A stretch of 64,000 nt of DNA from an uncultured Deferribacteres bacterium (GTDB taxonomy: Bacteria > Zhuqueibacterota > JdFR-76 > DREG01). The notes under the pieces were generated by a model that saw only the letters and a program-made list of their open reading frames with translations, made no database searches and had not been told where the DNA came from. The DNA is taken from assembly GCA_913009825.1 (NCBI GenBank), contig CAJVYQ010000007.1, positions 51,833 through 115,832 of the forward strand. Reading direction: 5' to 3'. The translations under genes and the position numbers were made by a program. Numbering within the stretch: the stretch's first letter is position 1; every line of letters starts with the position of its first letter. Positions 35,768 to 44,452 of this stretch are shown here, piece by piece.

Positions 35768-36994
35768 TCAACGAAACCTCCTCACAATCATCGAAGCGTT
35801 GCTGCCGCCGAAGGCAAAATTGTTGGTCAGGAATGTATCGAAGCGGACATTTTTAGTGGCAGTTAGAATATTGGGATAAGTACAATTTTCATCAAGATGA
35901 TCGATATTGATGGACGGTGCGATGAAATCATGCTTCATCATGATCAAAGCGGCAATCAATTCCAGCGCTCCGGCCGCGCCGATGGTGTGTCCGATCTGGC
36001 TTTTAGTTGAAGTGATCATAGGGTAATGACCGCCGAAAACTTGTTTAACGGCAGCTATCTCGGAAGGATCGCCCGCCACCGTAGAGGTTCCATGAGTATT
36101 GATGTAGTCTATCTCTTTGGGTGTGAGTTCCGCTTCCTGAAAAACCTGTTTCATGCAGCGAATCTGCCCATCAGTAGAAGGAGCGACCATAGAATAGCCG
36201 CCGTCACAATTGGTGGCGTATCCGGCGATTTCCCCATAAATGGGCGCGCCCCGGCTCAACGCATGCTGTAACTCCTCCAACACGACAATTCCTCCGCCTT
36301 CGGCAATAACAAAACCATTGCGATCTCTGTCGAACGGACGGGATGCAGCGGCAGGATTGTCATTATACTTCGATGGTAAAACTCCCATTGCATCAAAAAA
36401 AGAACTGCTTTGCCAGTCGCTGGATTCACCGCCGCCGGCGAAAACCACATCCTGTACGCCCCATTTTATAGTTTGGCAGGCATAACCGATATTTACCAGG
36501 CCGGTAGCGCAAGCATCGGATATACCTAAGCTTATCCCTTTGTTTTTAATTTGCATACTGATATTGGCGCTTCTGGATGACCCCATGGTTTTGGGCACGC
36601 GAATTCCCACCCGGCGGGGCTTGTTGTGCTTTTCCATGGCGTATGCCCCTTCAAAAACATCCACTGCGCTGCCTTCACCGCAGCCGACGATGACACCACA
36701 ACGCTCATTTTGAACATCTGCATCCGATAAGTGACTATCCTCTTTGGCTTTTAGCGCAGCGAAAGTGGCGAATTGTGAGCCGCGCCCCATGGTTTTTAGT
36801 GCTTTTCGGTGAAAATATTGCGCGGCGTCCCAATCTTCAAGCCAACCGGCAACCAAACTGCTAAAGCCGTGTTCCTCAAAATCGGGACAATAAGTAATGC
36901 AACTTTTTCCGCTCCGTAACTTGTTTTCGATCTCAATCAGATCCAAACCCAGTGTTGAAGCTGCTCCCAAACCGGTGATAACTACCCGTCTCAT
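35768..36994 (-). CDS. fabB: beta-ketoacyl-ACP synthase I (FabB type)
   Basis: 408 residues. The Cys-His-His triad is in SDACATG (Cys162), NTHGTSTVAGD and KSQIGHTIGAAG. The segments DVVFAGGGE, FDAMGVLPSKYNDNP, ASRPFDRDRNGFVIAEGGG and HDFIAPSINI match the FabB branch rather than FabF. FabB elongates fatty acids and is needed with FabA for unsaturated fatty acids in the anaerobic pathway; FabA is not in the window. A GAGGAGG site precedes the ATG. A related ketosynthase of another pathway is possible, since the gene stands alone. Confidence 0.85.
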   Translation of the reverse strand: MRRVVITGLGAASTLGLDLIEIENKLRSGKSCITYCPDFEEHGFSSLVAGWLEDWDAAQYFHRKALKTMGRGSQFATFAALKAKEDSHLSDADVQNERCGVIVGCGEGSAVDVFEGAYAMEKHNKPRRVGIRVPKTMGSSRSANISMQIKNKGISLGISDACATGLVNIGYACQTIKWGVQDVVFAGGGESSDWQSSSFFDAMGVLPSKYNDNPAAASRPFDRDRNGFVIAEGGGIVVLEELQHALSRGAPIYGEIAGYATNCDGGYSMVAPSTDGQIRCMKQVFQEAELTPKEIDYINTHGTSTVAGDPSEIAAVKQVFGGHYPMITSTKSQIGHTIGAAGALELIAALIMMKHDFIAPSINIDHLDENCTYPNILTATKNVRFDTFLTNNFAFGGSNASMIVRRFR

Positions 36995-37225
36995 CTAATT
37001 CCTCCTCTATGTATAATCCGTTTTTCTCTTTTTCACGGCAGCCGAAATAAGCAGGACTTTGAAATTGGTATAAAATATAAGAAATATTTTATAGAATAGG
37101 TAACAAAATATATGCAATTATGAACAAAGCGGGCGGCTTGACTCCTGCTCTGTTGCAAAGAAATATGACTTTACGGTGGAGGCTTAACATATCGTATTAT
37201 ACCGGGCCGTTTGAAGAACTATTAC

Positions 37226-37543
37226 TCAACCGGTTTCTAAAACGGCATTCATGGAACCCTCACTCCAGGAAATCCGGTAATCGGCGCCGTAAGCATGAAT
37301 CTGATCCCGTTTCATCTCAGCATGTTCCAGCAAACCGGTGTAAACAATCACTCTGCCTGCCGTATCGACCTCCACTGCCATCCGGAAGGCCTTTATCCGG
37401 GAATGGCCAAAAATGTCCTGCAACATTTCGATGACATAATCATAGCTGTGGTCGTTGTCGTCTAAAAGTACCACGTTCCATAATGGAAGTAATTTTGTGC
37501 GTCGTTCTTTTTTGGTCGTTGGTGTTGTTCGGGATTGTTCCAT
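37226..37543 (-). CDS. clpS: ClpS-like ATP-dependent protease adaptor
   Basis: 105 residues. The core WNVVLLDDNDHSYDYVIEML, then FGHSRIKAFRMAVEVDTAGR and THAEMKRDQI-like helix (LLEHAEMKRDQIHAYGAD), matches ClpS, which hands N-degron substrates to ClpA or ClpC. The usual H-x-x-G-x-A is partly changed (VDTAGRVIV). No clp ATPase gene is adjacent. The ribosome site is weak. Confidence 0.85.
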   Translation of the reverse strand: MEQSRTTPTTKKERRTKLLPLWNVVLLDDNDHSYDYVIEMLQDIFGHSRIKAFRMAVEVDTAGRVIVYTGLLEHAEMKRDQIHAYGADYRISWSEGSMNAVLETG

Positions 37544-37827
37544 TTGTTTTATTGTTTTGTGACTCGTTCCATTTTCGGGTTCATTACCGGCGGCTGATTT
37601 TTTACAAGTAAAAAAAATTAGTATCCGCTCAATAAATCATGGTAGTGTAGTAATTGCCACTAAGGCGCAAAGACACTAAGAAACACAAAAATAATATTTT
37701 ATGAATCTTTGAACCTTGGTGTCTTAGTGGCTAAAACCAAAAATACCATTAAATATTGAGTGGATACAAAAATTACTCCCGATGTCATTCCGAATAAAGC
37801 GGAGTGTAAGGGGGAATATAAATTAAA

Positions 37828-37956
37828 CCTAAATCGAGCGATTCAGCCATATATAATCTCTTTTTAAATACCAAACGGGTTTTCATTTATTAGTCCAAAA
37901 TCCATAGAAATCAGACTGGCGATTCAGCGAATCGCCCTACAATCGCTCGATTCAGG
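37828..37956 (-). repeat. family A palindromic element, copy 4 (reversed)
   Basis: Ends CCTAAATCGAGCGATT and AATCGCTCGATTCAGG; the inner GGCGATTCAGCGAATCGCC palindrome is near the right end, so the element is reversed relative to 688-803. Confidence 0.75.
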
Positions 37957-38134
37957 TTAAAGTCATATTCCGGTTTTTAATCCTCGTTCCGCTGAATCGG
38001 TGATTTGGAAGAACGGTTGTAGAACCTGCAGTATGGCCGAGCCTAAACGAAGGAATTTTCCTTTTTCCATCGAACACCAAACACAAAAAGCTGCCTGTTC
38101 TAAGTCGACAGGCTGATACAATGGCTCGCCCGTT

Positions 38135-38263
38135 TTATCTGTCTGACGCGATGAGATCATCCGCAGGTTCCGACTCTTGCCCAGACACACCGGCATCCCG
38201 GCTCCCGGCGACGAGTGAAACAAGCAGGAGCGTTGTTGCAGCCAAAGATCTCTTACATCCCAT
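38135..38263 (-). CDS. possible short secreted peptide
   Basis: A 42-residue ORF, MGCKRSLAATTLLLVSLVAG followed by a polar tail ending DDLIASDR. The start looks like an export signal, but the ribosome site is weak and the mature part would be only about 20 residues. The same frame stays open for a further 58 codons after the stop. It may be the start of a decayed gene. Confidence 0.25.
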   Translation of the reverse strand: MGCKRSLAATTLLLVSLVAGSRDAGVSGQESEPADDLIASDR

Positions 38264-38433
38264 AATGTGATATCTCTTTCCTGTTGTGTCAAAAATGTGC
38301 CGAAGCTTTATTTAAAAAATTAAGATATATCCATGAAAAAATCAAACTGAATTTTTTAATGATTTGAGAATGCCGGTTTCTAAAAAATAGAATTTGAAAA
38401 GGAGGTATAAATAGGATATATTCTAACCTTATA

Positions 38434-38611
38434 ATTAGCGTCTGAGCGAAAACTTCTGTTTTTATCATTTCGATCCGCCGGTTGGCGGAGAGAAATCTGT
38501 TTAACCTATTGATTTATCGCGGCATCCAGATTCCTCGACTTTGTCCCGATAAAAACCATCGGGGCTCCGCCCGGAATGACAAGTTTTACCGGTTTTCGGA
38601 CAGACTCTAAT
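38434..38611. repeat. family C palindromic element, copy 2
   Basis: Left end TTAGCGTCTGAGCGAAAAC (diverged), right end GGTTTTCGGACAGACTCTAA. The interior contains CATTTCG...CGGAATGAC arms. Confidence 0.7.
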
Positions 38612-38776
38612 TATGAAGCATTTATTACAATTTATCGTAACGATTCAGGTTAAGTATTCCTTGTAGAGCGAGACGTTGTCTCGCTGAGGCGATTCAGCGA
38701 ATCGCCCTACATAAAAGAACACAATGCTGAATAGTTACAATTTATCAATGAATGAAAAATTATGAGTGAACAATAA

Positions 38777-41700
38777 ATGATCAGAGTAACAAACGATGCA
38801 ATCATAAATATCCGTGATCAGGTATTTGCCGGAAAGGCGGCGCTGGATGAAAATGAACGGAAAAATCTACTTCATTCCATTGAAAAAGAAATAGCGAAAA
38901 TTATCAAAGATAACAGGTTTGTAAACTTTCCGGAACAGATATCCGTGTGGCAGGAAATTTTTATCTCTTTGTTCTCCGGCCAGTTGGCGGATGATTTTGC
39001 CGGTTCGGTTCGGTGTGAAACCTTTTATAATTTTGGCCGGTATTTGCTCGATTTTTCCGGGACAGGGGAGGCTATATTTGAAAATAAACGGTTGATCCAC
39101 GCTTATCTGGATATTTTCCGCCTGTCGGAATTCTTAATCAGGATATACGGGGAAAACAGATGGGCTGATCTGATCCACGCCCTTATCGATAAAAGTAATT
39201 TTGCCATTGCCGAATTGTTCCGGCAGCGAGTGCGGGATTATGAAAATAAAACTTTGTTCAAGGTAATTCGCGGCGGTTCGGAAACCGGTTACAGTTGGCG
39301 CCAGGTTGATATTCTGGTGGAAAGCTACAGCAAAGCGTTATTAAATTCTCAATCTCAATATCCCGGTAAAGTGGCATTCCTCATGGAAAACAGCCTGCAA
39401 ACAGCTTTATTGGACCTGGCCTGTTTAACAACCGGGATTGTTAATATCATGATTCCGGCCAACTCGGTGCCTCAGCATGTAGCCTTTATCCTCAATCAGA
39501 CGGAGGCTTCTCTGCTTATAATTTCAAATGAAAAGCAGTTACATAAGGTGAAATCGGTTCGAAAAGAAATTCCGCATTTAAAACAGGTGGTGCTGCTCCA
39601 GGGGGGAAGTGTGGAAGATTGGGTGATGCCGCATAAAGAGTTCATCTCTTCCGCCGTGCATGTCTCCCACGAGAAAATAGAAGAAAGCCGCAGTCAAATC
39701 TCTATGGACTCTTTGGCTTCTATCATGTACACATCCGGTACCACGGGTGAACCGAAAGGGATCATGTTTTCCCAGATGAATATTGTATACAAGCGTTTTT
39801 GCCGGGCCATGGCGCTGCCGGAAATCGGCGATCAGGATCAATATTTATGCTATTTGCCCCTTTACCACACATTTGGCAGATGGCTGGAGATGATGGGAAG
39901 CATTTTCCGGGGGGCATGCTATTCTTTTATGGAAAATCCTTCCGTGGAAACCATGATTTCAAATATGCGGCAGGTTAAACCAACTATTTTTATCAGTATT
40001 CCCAAAAAGTGGCTGCAGCTTTATGACCGTGTTGCGGAAAAGGTAGATATCGAAGTGGATGACGAGTCGCTTATTCTGAAAGCGGTACAGGATATTACCG
40101 GTAATCATTTGAAATGGGGACTTTCCGCTGCCGGTTATCTCCCCGCTGAAGTTTTTCAGTTTTTTCAGAAATTCGGCATCGAAGTGATGAGTGGTTTTGG
40201 CATGACGGAAGCTGCGGGAGGAATCACTATGACGCCGCCGGGGCAGTATCGTGCTAATTCTCTCGGCAAAGCTCTGCCGGGAATTGAAATAAAATTAGGG
40301 GGAGATGGCGAACTGCTGATCCGTGGTCATTATGTGATGATGGGCTATTACCGGCAGAATAATGAAGAAACTTTTATGGAAGATCACTGGTTTCCCACCG
40401 GAGATGTAATGCGTATGGACGAAGACGGTTTCATCACCATTATCGATCGTAAGAAAGAGATTTACAAGAATGTTAAAGGTGAGACCATTGCGCCGCAAAA
40501 GATTGAAAATTATTTCCGGGATTTTGAATATGTGAAACAGGTTTTCTTAGTTGGCGACCACCGGCCATTCAACACCGTGTTAATCTATGCCAATCACGAA
40601 GTGGAAAATTCAATCTTAGATGAGATGTCCGCACGACAAAAACATGAGTATTTCTCTACGGTGATTGTGACCGTGAACCGGTTTTTGGCCCCCTTCGAAA
40701 GAATCGTAGATTTTCGTCTCATCGACAGGCCGTTTTCCGGCCAGGCAGGCGATCTGACCCCCAAAGGCACCTACAAAAGGAGGGTCATCGAGAAGAATTT
40801 TTCCCGAACCATCGAAGAAATGTATACTAAAAATTATACATCCATTTCTGTCGCCGGAATGGAAGTTCGGATTCCCAACTGGTTTCTGCGCGAAAAAGGA
40901 TGTTTAAGCGGTGATGTGGTGGCTTTACCCAATGCGTTATCTATTCCCAAATTGCAGGCAAAACTGAGGATCGAAAAGGATAAACAAAAAGAGAAGCGGT
41001 ATCGCATCGGAGATTTTTGTTACCGGATCGACGCCAATCATATCGATTTGCAGATTTTGCTCACAAATCCGCTGTATTGGCTGGGAAATTTAGATTTCCT
41101 TCATTTTACCGGCAAAGGAATTTTCCTTTGGTACCGGCAGGATTCACCGGATAAATACATCCGGTTATGTCAAAATACCGCCCAGCGACTCATCGATCCG
41201 GAGATTCAGGAAAAGATGAAACTTTTTATTTCAGCCCGGGAACATTCCCTTGCCGGACTCAATCAGGCTGTCGTTTTATTGCAATCGAATATCGCAGCCG
41301 ATAAATTTTTAGCCGTGCAATATTTCCGGCTTCTTCTTGAAGATGAAACGCTGCCTATCTTTAAACTGACCGGAAAATTAATCATCCAACCTGCCCTGAC
41401 CAACGACCTGATCGTGCGGCGCGAACTGTTCAAAACAGCAATCAAACTGAAGAAAGGATATGATCTTAAAAAGTTGTTGGAAAGTTTTCTGGACCGGAAT
41501 CATGATTTGTTGGATGAGCAGGTGATTTATACTGTGGTAAATCTGGAGCGGGGATCCGGCGTAATCCAGGCGATTGAAGCGGTTTTGGCACAAAAAATAT
41601 CCGGAGTGGAAAAGAACCGGAGCGATATTCTGGAGCATTCCGCTATCCCTTCTCTGTTTGATACGTTGAGCAGTTATGGGATTCATCACCCAACCTCGAC

Positions 41701-43579
41701 AAAAAGGATTCGCCAGATTATTGTAAAATACCAGTTACGCAAAGACTTTCCGGAATTAGCCGAAATCGCCAGACAGGCACGGGCCCATCTTCGCCATGGT
41801 TTCCGCAGTTGGCTGGGTGAAAATCAAACTGTTGCGGTGGACATTGAAACCGGTGAAGAGTATAAATGGTCCGGTGTGATCATCACGGAACAAGACATGG
41901 CCCCAAAAGACCGGGCGCGAATTGTTCAGGCTATTTCCCAAACATCCATTTTACGGGAGGCCATTTTTCTTTTCTCGGAAGGTACTTTAATTCGGTTAAA
42001 TAACATTCTTCCCGGCGGTATCTGGGTCAGCCTGCTGGATAGCTATCACGATAAATCGGTTTACCGGATAACGGTGCAAACACGCTTCCAGGGTTCATTC
42101 GATATTGTATTCAACCTGAACAAACAACGTTCCACGGAAGACGTGGAGGAAGAAATAAACTGGCTGATACTGGCCGGGGCCAGATTTTACCACAACGAAT
42201 TAGTTGAGGATTTTGGCGGTTATCGGCCGGAATTCGATTTATGGAGCGCCAAATTCATCCCCGGTGACACAGTGGCAAAATTTTTGCATCGTGAAGGTAA
42301 AAGAAACGACGAGGGAACCCGGAAAAAACTCTATTATTTGTGGCCGTTTTTTGTCTGGAATGCCGCTTCATCCTATTATAATTTTTGGCGTCTGACCGGC
42401 TATCGCCTGCAATTGGCAAATCCTGCGCCGGATAACTTCATCATCCCTACCCATGATTATCAAACCAGAACACGGGTCGTCTCTTTTTCCGATCGGGTGG
42501 AATCCGGTTCGCTGATGAATCTGTTCAATCATTTTTATGAGAAATTTATCCGGCCGGTGCATGCCAGGTATCCCTTTTTAACCCGGAAATCGATCTGGAA
42601 TTATGTATTCTCCGGCGTGATCGATGCAAAGGGAGAAAAAAGAGGGGTTGCTGTTTTGAACCAATTTCGTGCAGAATTGCAAAAATCGACACAGGCAGAA
42701 AACAGAGAGCAGATTTTGCGTTCGTTAGACACATTTCTGGCCAATGTGAAGGAGAACGGTTTCATTCCCAAGCAGTTGTTCTTCGCCATCAAGCGGTATC
42801 ATCGCTGGTTTAAACTAAATAACAATGCTTCAACCAGCGCTCAGGCGCAAACTTTATATGAGATTTACGAATCCTACTATTTGCATGAATTGGAAAAATC
42901 CTATCCTGAAACCCGCACGCGATTTTTTCTCAGAACGGCATTTGAAAATTCAACTGCAAAATTGAAGAATAATCTGCGTACTATGGTTAAATTTCAGCGG
43001 GAAAAAATGGTGGATAAAGCGGATTTGCTTACTTTCACTACCAATATTCAGTCCGAATATGATTTGACAGAGAATGAAGCTTTTTTCCTGACCAGGTTAA
43101 CTTATCCGCATCTGAAGCCAACGGATTCCGCAGCGCTGGTAAAAGTAAAAAGCGAAGGGAGCCAAATTGCCAATCTGGTTGTGCAACTGGAAGATTACGA
43201 TGGAAACCCCTATTCAATCAGAGGTCCGGTTTCACCAAAAGAGATATCCCGCCTGCATCAACTTTTCATCGATACCAATCTGCTGGTTCATTTTCATGTG
43301 GATCATCAGTTTTTAGTAGCCCTTTCGGAGAGGGGATATATCATTGGCGGCCTGTTTTATGTTTATACGGAAGGAGATTCGGTGCACATGGAAAAAATTG
43401 TTGTATCCGACCGCTATCGCCGTAAGGGGATCAGCGAAGGACTGATGAATGAATTTTTCAACCGGATGAAGAGTGAAAACCGCAAGTTTGTCACTACCGG
43501 TTTTTTTCGGCCGGAGTATTTCTACCGTTTCGATTTCAAAATTGAACGAAAATATTCCGGGTTGGTGAAAGAATTGTGA
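38777..43579 (+). CDS. 1600-residue fusion: acyl-CoA synthetase / kinase-like region / GNAT
   Basis: Residues 1-150 are helical and unassigned. About 160-700 is an AMP-forming acyl-CoA synthetase: P-loop YTSGTTGEPKG near 317, GFGMTEAAGG near 475, TGDVMRMDEDGF near 540 and the hinge DRKKEIYKNVKGETIAP. About 750-1030 is helical and unassigned. About 1040-1300 shows an order like a degenerate protein-kinase/phosphotransferase fold, with EDFGGYRPEFDLW, then NPAPDNFIIPTHDY and SFSD. About 1470-1600 is a GNAT acetyltransferase with RYRRKGISEGL. The enzyme could activate an acid and transfer it, but no substrate is indicated. The gene stands alone with large gaps on both sides. Confidence 0.8.
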   Translation: MIRVTNDAIINIRDQVFAGKAALDENERKNLLHSIEKEIAKIIKDNRFVNFPEQISVWQEIFISLFSGQLADDFAGSVRCETFYNFGRYLLDFSGTGEAIFENKRLIHAYLDIFRLSEFLIRIYGENRWADLIHALIDKSNFAIAELFRQRVRDYENKTLFKVIRGGSETGYSWRQVDILVESYSKALLNSQSQYPGKVAFLMENSLQTALLDLACLTTGIVNIMIPANSVPQHVAFILNQTEASLLIISNEKQLHKVKSVRKEIPHLKQVVLLQGGSVEDWVMPHKEFISSAVHVSHEKIEESRSQISMDSLASIMYTSGTTGEPKGIMFSQMNIVYKRFCRAMALPEIGDQDQYLCYLPLYHTFGRWLEMMGSIFRGACYSFMENPSVETMISNMRQVKPTIFISIPKKWLQLYDRVAEKVDIEVDDESLILKAVQDITGNHLKWGLSAAGYLPAEVFQFFQKFGIEVMSGFGMTEAAGGITMTPPGQYRANSLGKALPGIEIKLGGDGELLIRGHYVMMGYYRQNNEETFMEDHWFPTGDVMRMDEDGFITIIDRKKEIYKNVKGETIAPQKIENYFRDFEYVKQVFLVGDHRPFNTVLIYANHEVENSILDEMSARQKHEYFSTVIVTVNRFLAPFERIVDFRLIDRPFSGQAGDLTPKGTYKRRVIEKNFSRTIEEMYTKNYTSISVAGMEVRIPNWFLREKGCLSGDVVALPNALSIPKLQAKLRIEKDKQKEKRYRIGDFCYRIDANHIDLQILLTNPLYWLGNLDFLHFTGKGIFLWYRQDSPDKYIRLCQNTAQRLIDPEIQEKMKLFISAREHSLAGLNQAVVLLQSNIAADKFLAVQYFRLLLEDETLPIFKLTGKLIIQPALTNDLIVRRELFKTAIKLKKGYDLKKLLESFLDRNHDLLDEQVIYTVVNLERGSGVIQAIEAVLAQKISGVEKNRSDILEHSAIPSLFDTLSSYGIHHPTSTKRIRQIIVKYQLRKDFPELAEIARQARAHLRHGFRSWLGENQTVAVDIETGEEYKWSGVIITEQDMAPKDRARIVQAISQTSILREAIFLFSEGTLIRLNNILPGGIWVSLLDSYHDKSVYRITVQTRFQGSFDIVFNLNKQRSTEDVEEEINWLILAGARFYHNELVEDFGGYRPEFDLWSAKFIPGDTVAKFLHREGKRNDEGTRKKLYYLWPFFVWNAASSYYNFWRLTGYRLQLANPAPDNFIIPTHDYQTRTRVVSFSDRVESGSLMNLFNHFYEKFIRPVHARYPFLTRKSIWNYVFSGVIDAKGEKRGVAVLNQFRAELQKSTQAENREQILRSLDTFLANVKENGFIPKQLFFAIKRYHRWFKLNNNASTSAQAQTLYEIYESYYLHELEKSYPETRTRFFLRTAFENSTAKLKNNLRTMVKFQREKMVDKADLLTFTTNIQSEYDLTENEAFFLTRLTYPHLKPTDSAALVKVKSEGSQIANLVVQLEDYDGNPYSIRGPVSPKEISRLHQLFIDTNLLVHFHVDHQFLVALSERGYIIGGLFYVYTEGDSVHMEKIVVSDRYRRKGISEGLMNEFFNRMKSENRKFVTTGFFRPEYFYRFDFKIERKYSGLVKEL

Positions 43580-44452
43580 AATAGCGTACCAAATCTTCCG
43601 TCCCCGGCCAGGGTTGCACCGTTGTCTGATCGTGTAAATTTCAACTCGATTTTAAAAATATTTTCATTATTTTAAAAATACAGGGCGGTTAATGTATGAA
43701 ATAAAAGTAACTATTCAGCCACAAAGTCTCCTTGCCTGCATTGGGTAGGGAAGGCACTAATAAACACAAAGAAAAAGGTAACTATTCAGGTTGCCCGCTA
43801 ATATCGCTAAAAAACGCGAATCGTTAACTATTTTGTCCTATTCGTATGATTTCGTGTAATTCGCGGGCTGAACAGGCAAACGATTTTTTCAATTTCTCTG
43901 CGCCCTCCGCGTCTCTGCGTTAAAAAAACAGGCGCTTTAAAACGCAGAGACGCAGAGAGCGCAAAGGAAACGGATTTGTTCAAAAAACTAAAGTGTTACG
44001 GTATTGTCACTACTCAGGCAGCCGGCGAAAGACTCAAAAAAAAACAGGAAAAAAGTTAGATGAGATCATTCGATTGTTTCGTCTGTTTTCTGCCTGTGTC
44101 AGACAGACGTGAGCTGAATAGTTACAGAAAAAGAAATGAATCAAATTATCACTTCTTGCGGCGGTGGATTTTGCTTCGTAATAAAACATGAAACATGATG
44201 TATTGGCTAACATAAAAAAAATAATGGTTTTCTTTATGAAACTTTATGGCCTCGTGCCTTCGTGGTAAAACGAAACCAAACTGAATAGTTACAAATAAAA
44301 CCGATAGCAAACCGCCTGCCTGGTTTGGAATATATCGATCTACCGGGTTTGTCTTCGCTGTGTTGTGAATTCTCAATCCAAACTTAGGTGCCGCACGCTG
44401 AACTGAATATTTATGATCTATGAACTCTAAATCTGTTCTCCCCGGAGGAATG
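43580..44452. repeat. 0.87 kb gap filled with family D elements
   Basis: Family D ends (GTAACTATTCAG or complement) occur at 43707, 43778, 44114 and 44281. The block 43778-43924 is identical to 63854-64000. A GCAGAGACGCAGAGAGCGCA repeat is at about 43940, and a family B end (ACTAAAGTGTTAC) at about 43985. No gene is seen. Confidence 0.65.
43778..43924. repeat. 147-bp repeat identical to the window's right end
   Basis: Begins with the family D end GTAACTATTCAGG and runs through GCCCGCTAATATCGC, TTCGTGTAATTCGCGGGC and CTCTGCGCCCTCCGCGTC. All 147 bases match 63854-64000, where the window ends, so the true repeat may be longer there; here a TTTAACGCAGAGACG mirror segment follows. Confidence 0.9.

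Larger units (their letters stand above)
37544..38776. repeat. 1.2 kb gap with families A and C
   Basis: Contents: a palindromic block at about 37650-37740 (CCACTAAGGCGCAAAGACAC against GTGTCTTAGTGG); family A copy 4 at 37828-37956; a doubtful small ORF at 38135-38263; family C copy 2 at 38434-38611; a family A inner palindrome at about 38690; and a family D end CTGAATAGTTAC at 38728. The promoter of the 1600-residue protein must lie here but was not recognised. Confidence 0.55.

Noticed and set aside
37963..38292. 109-codon minus-strand ORF
   Set aside because: No motif or ribosome site; its 3' end runs toward the family A repeat. Another frame gives a short signal-like peptide, which was listed at low confidence instead.
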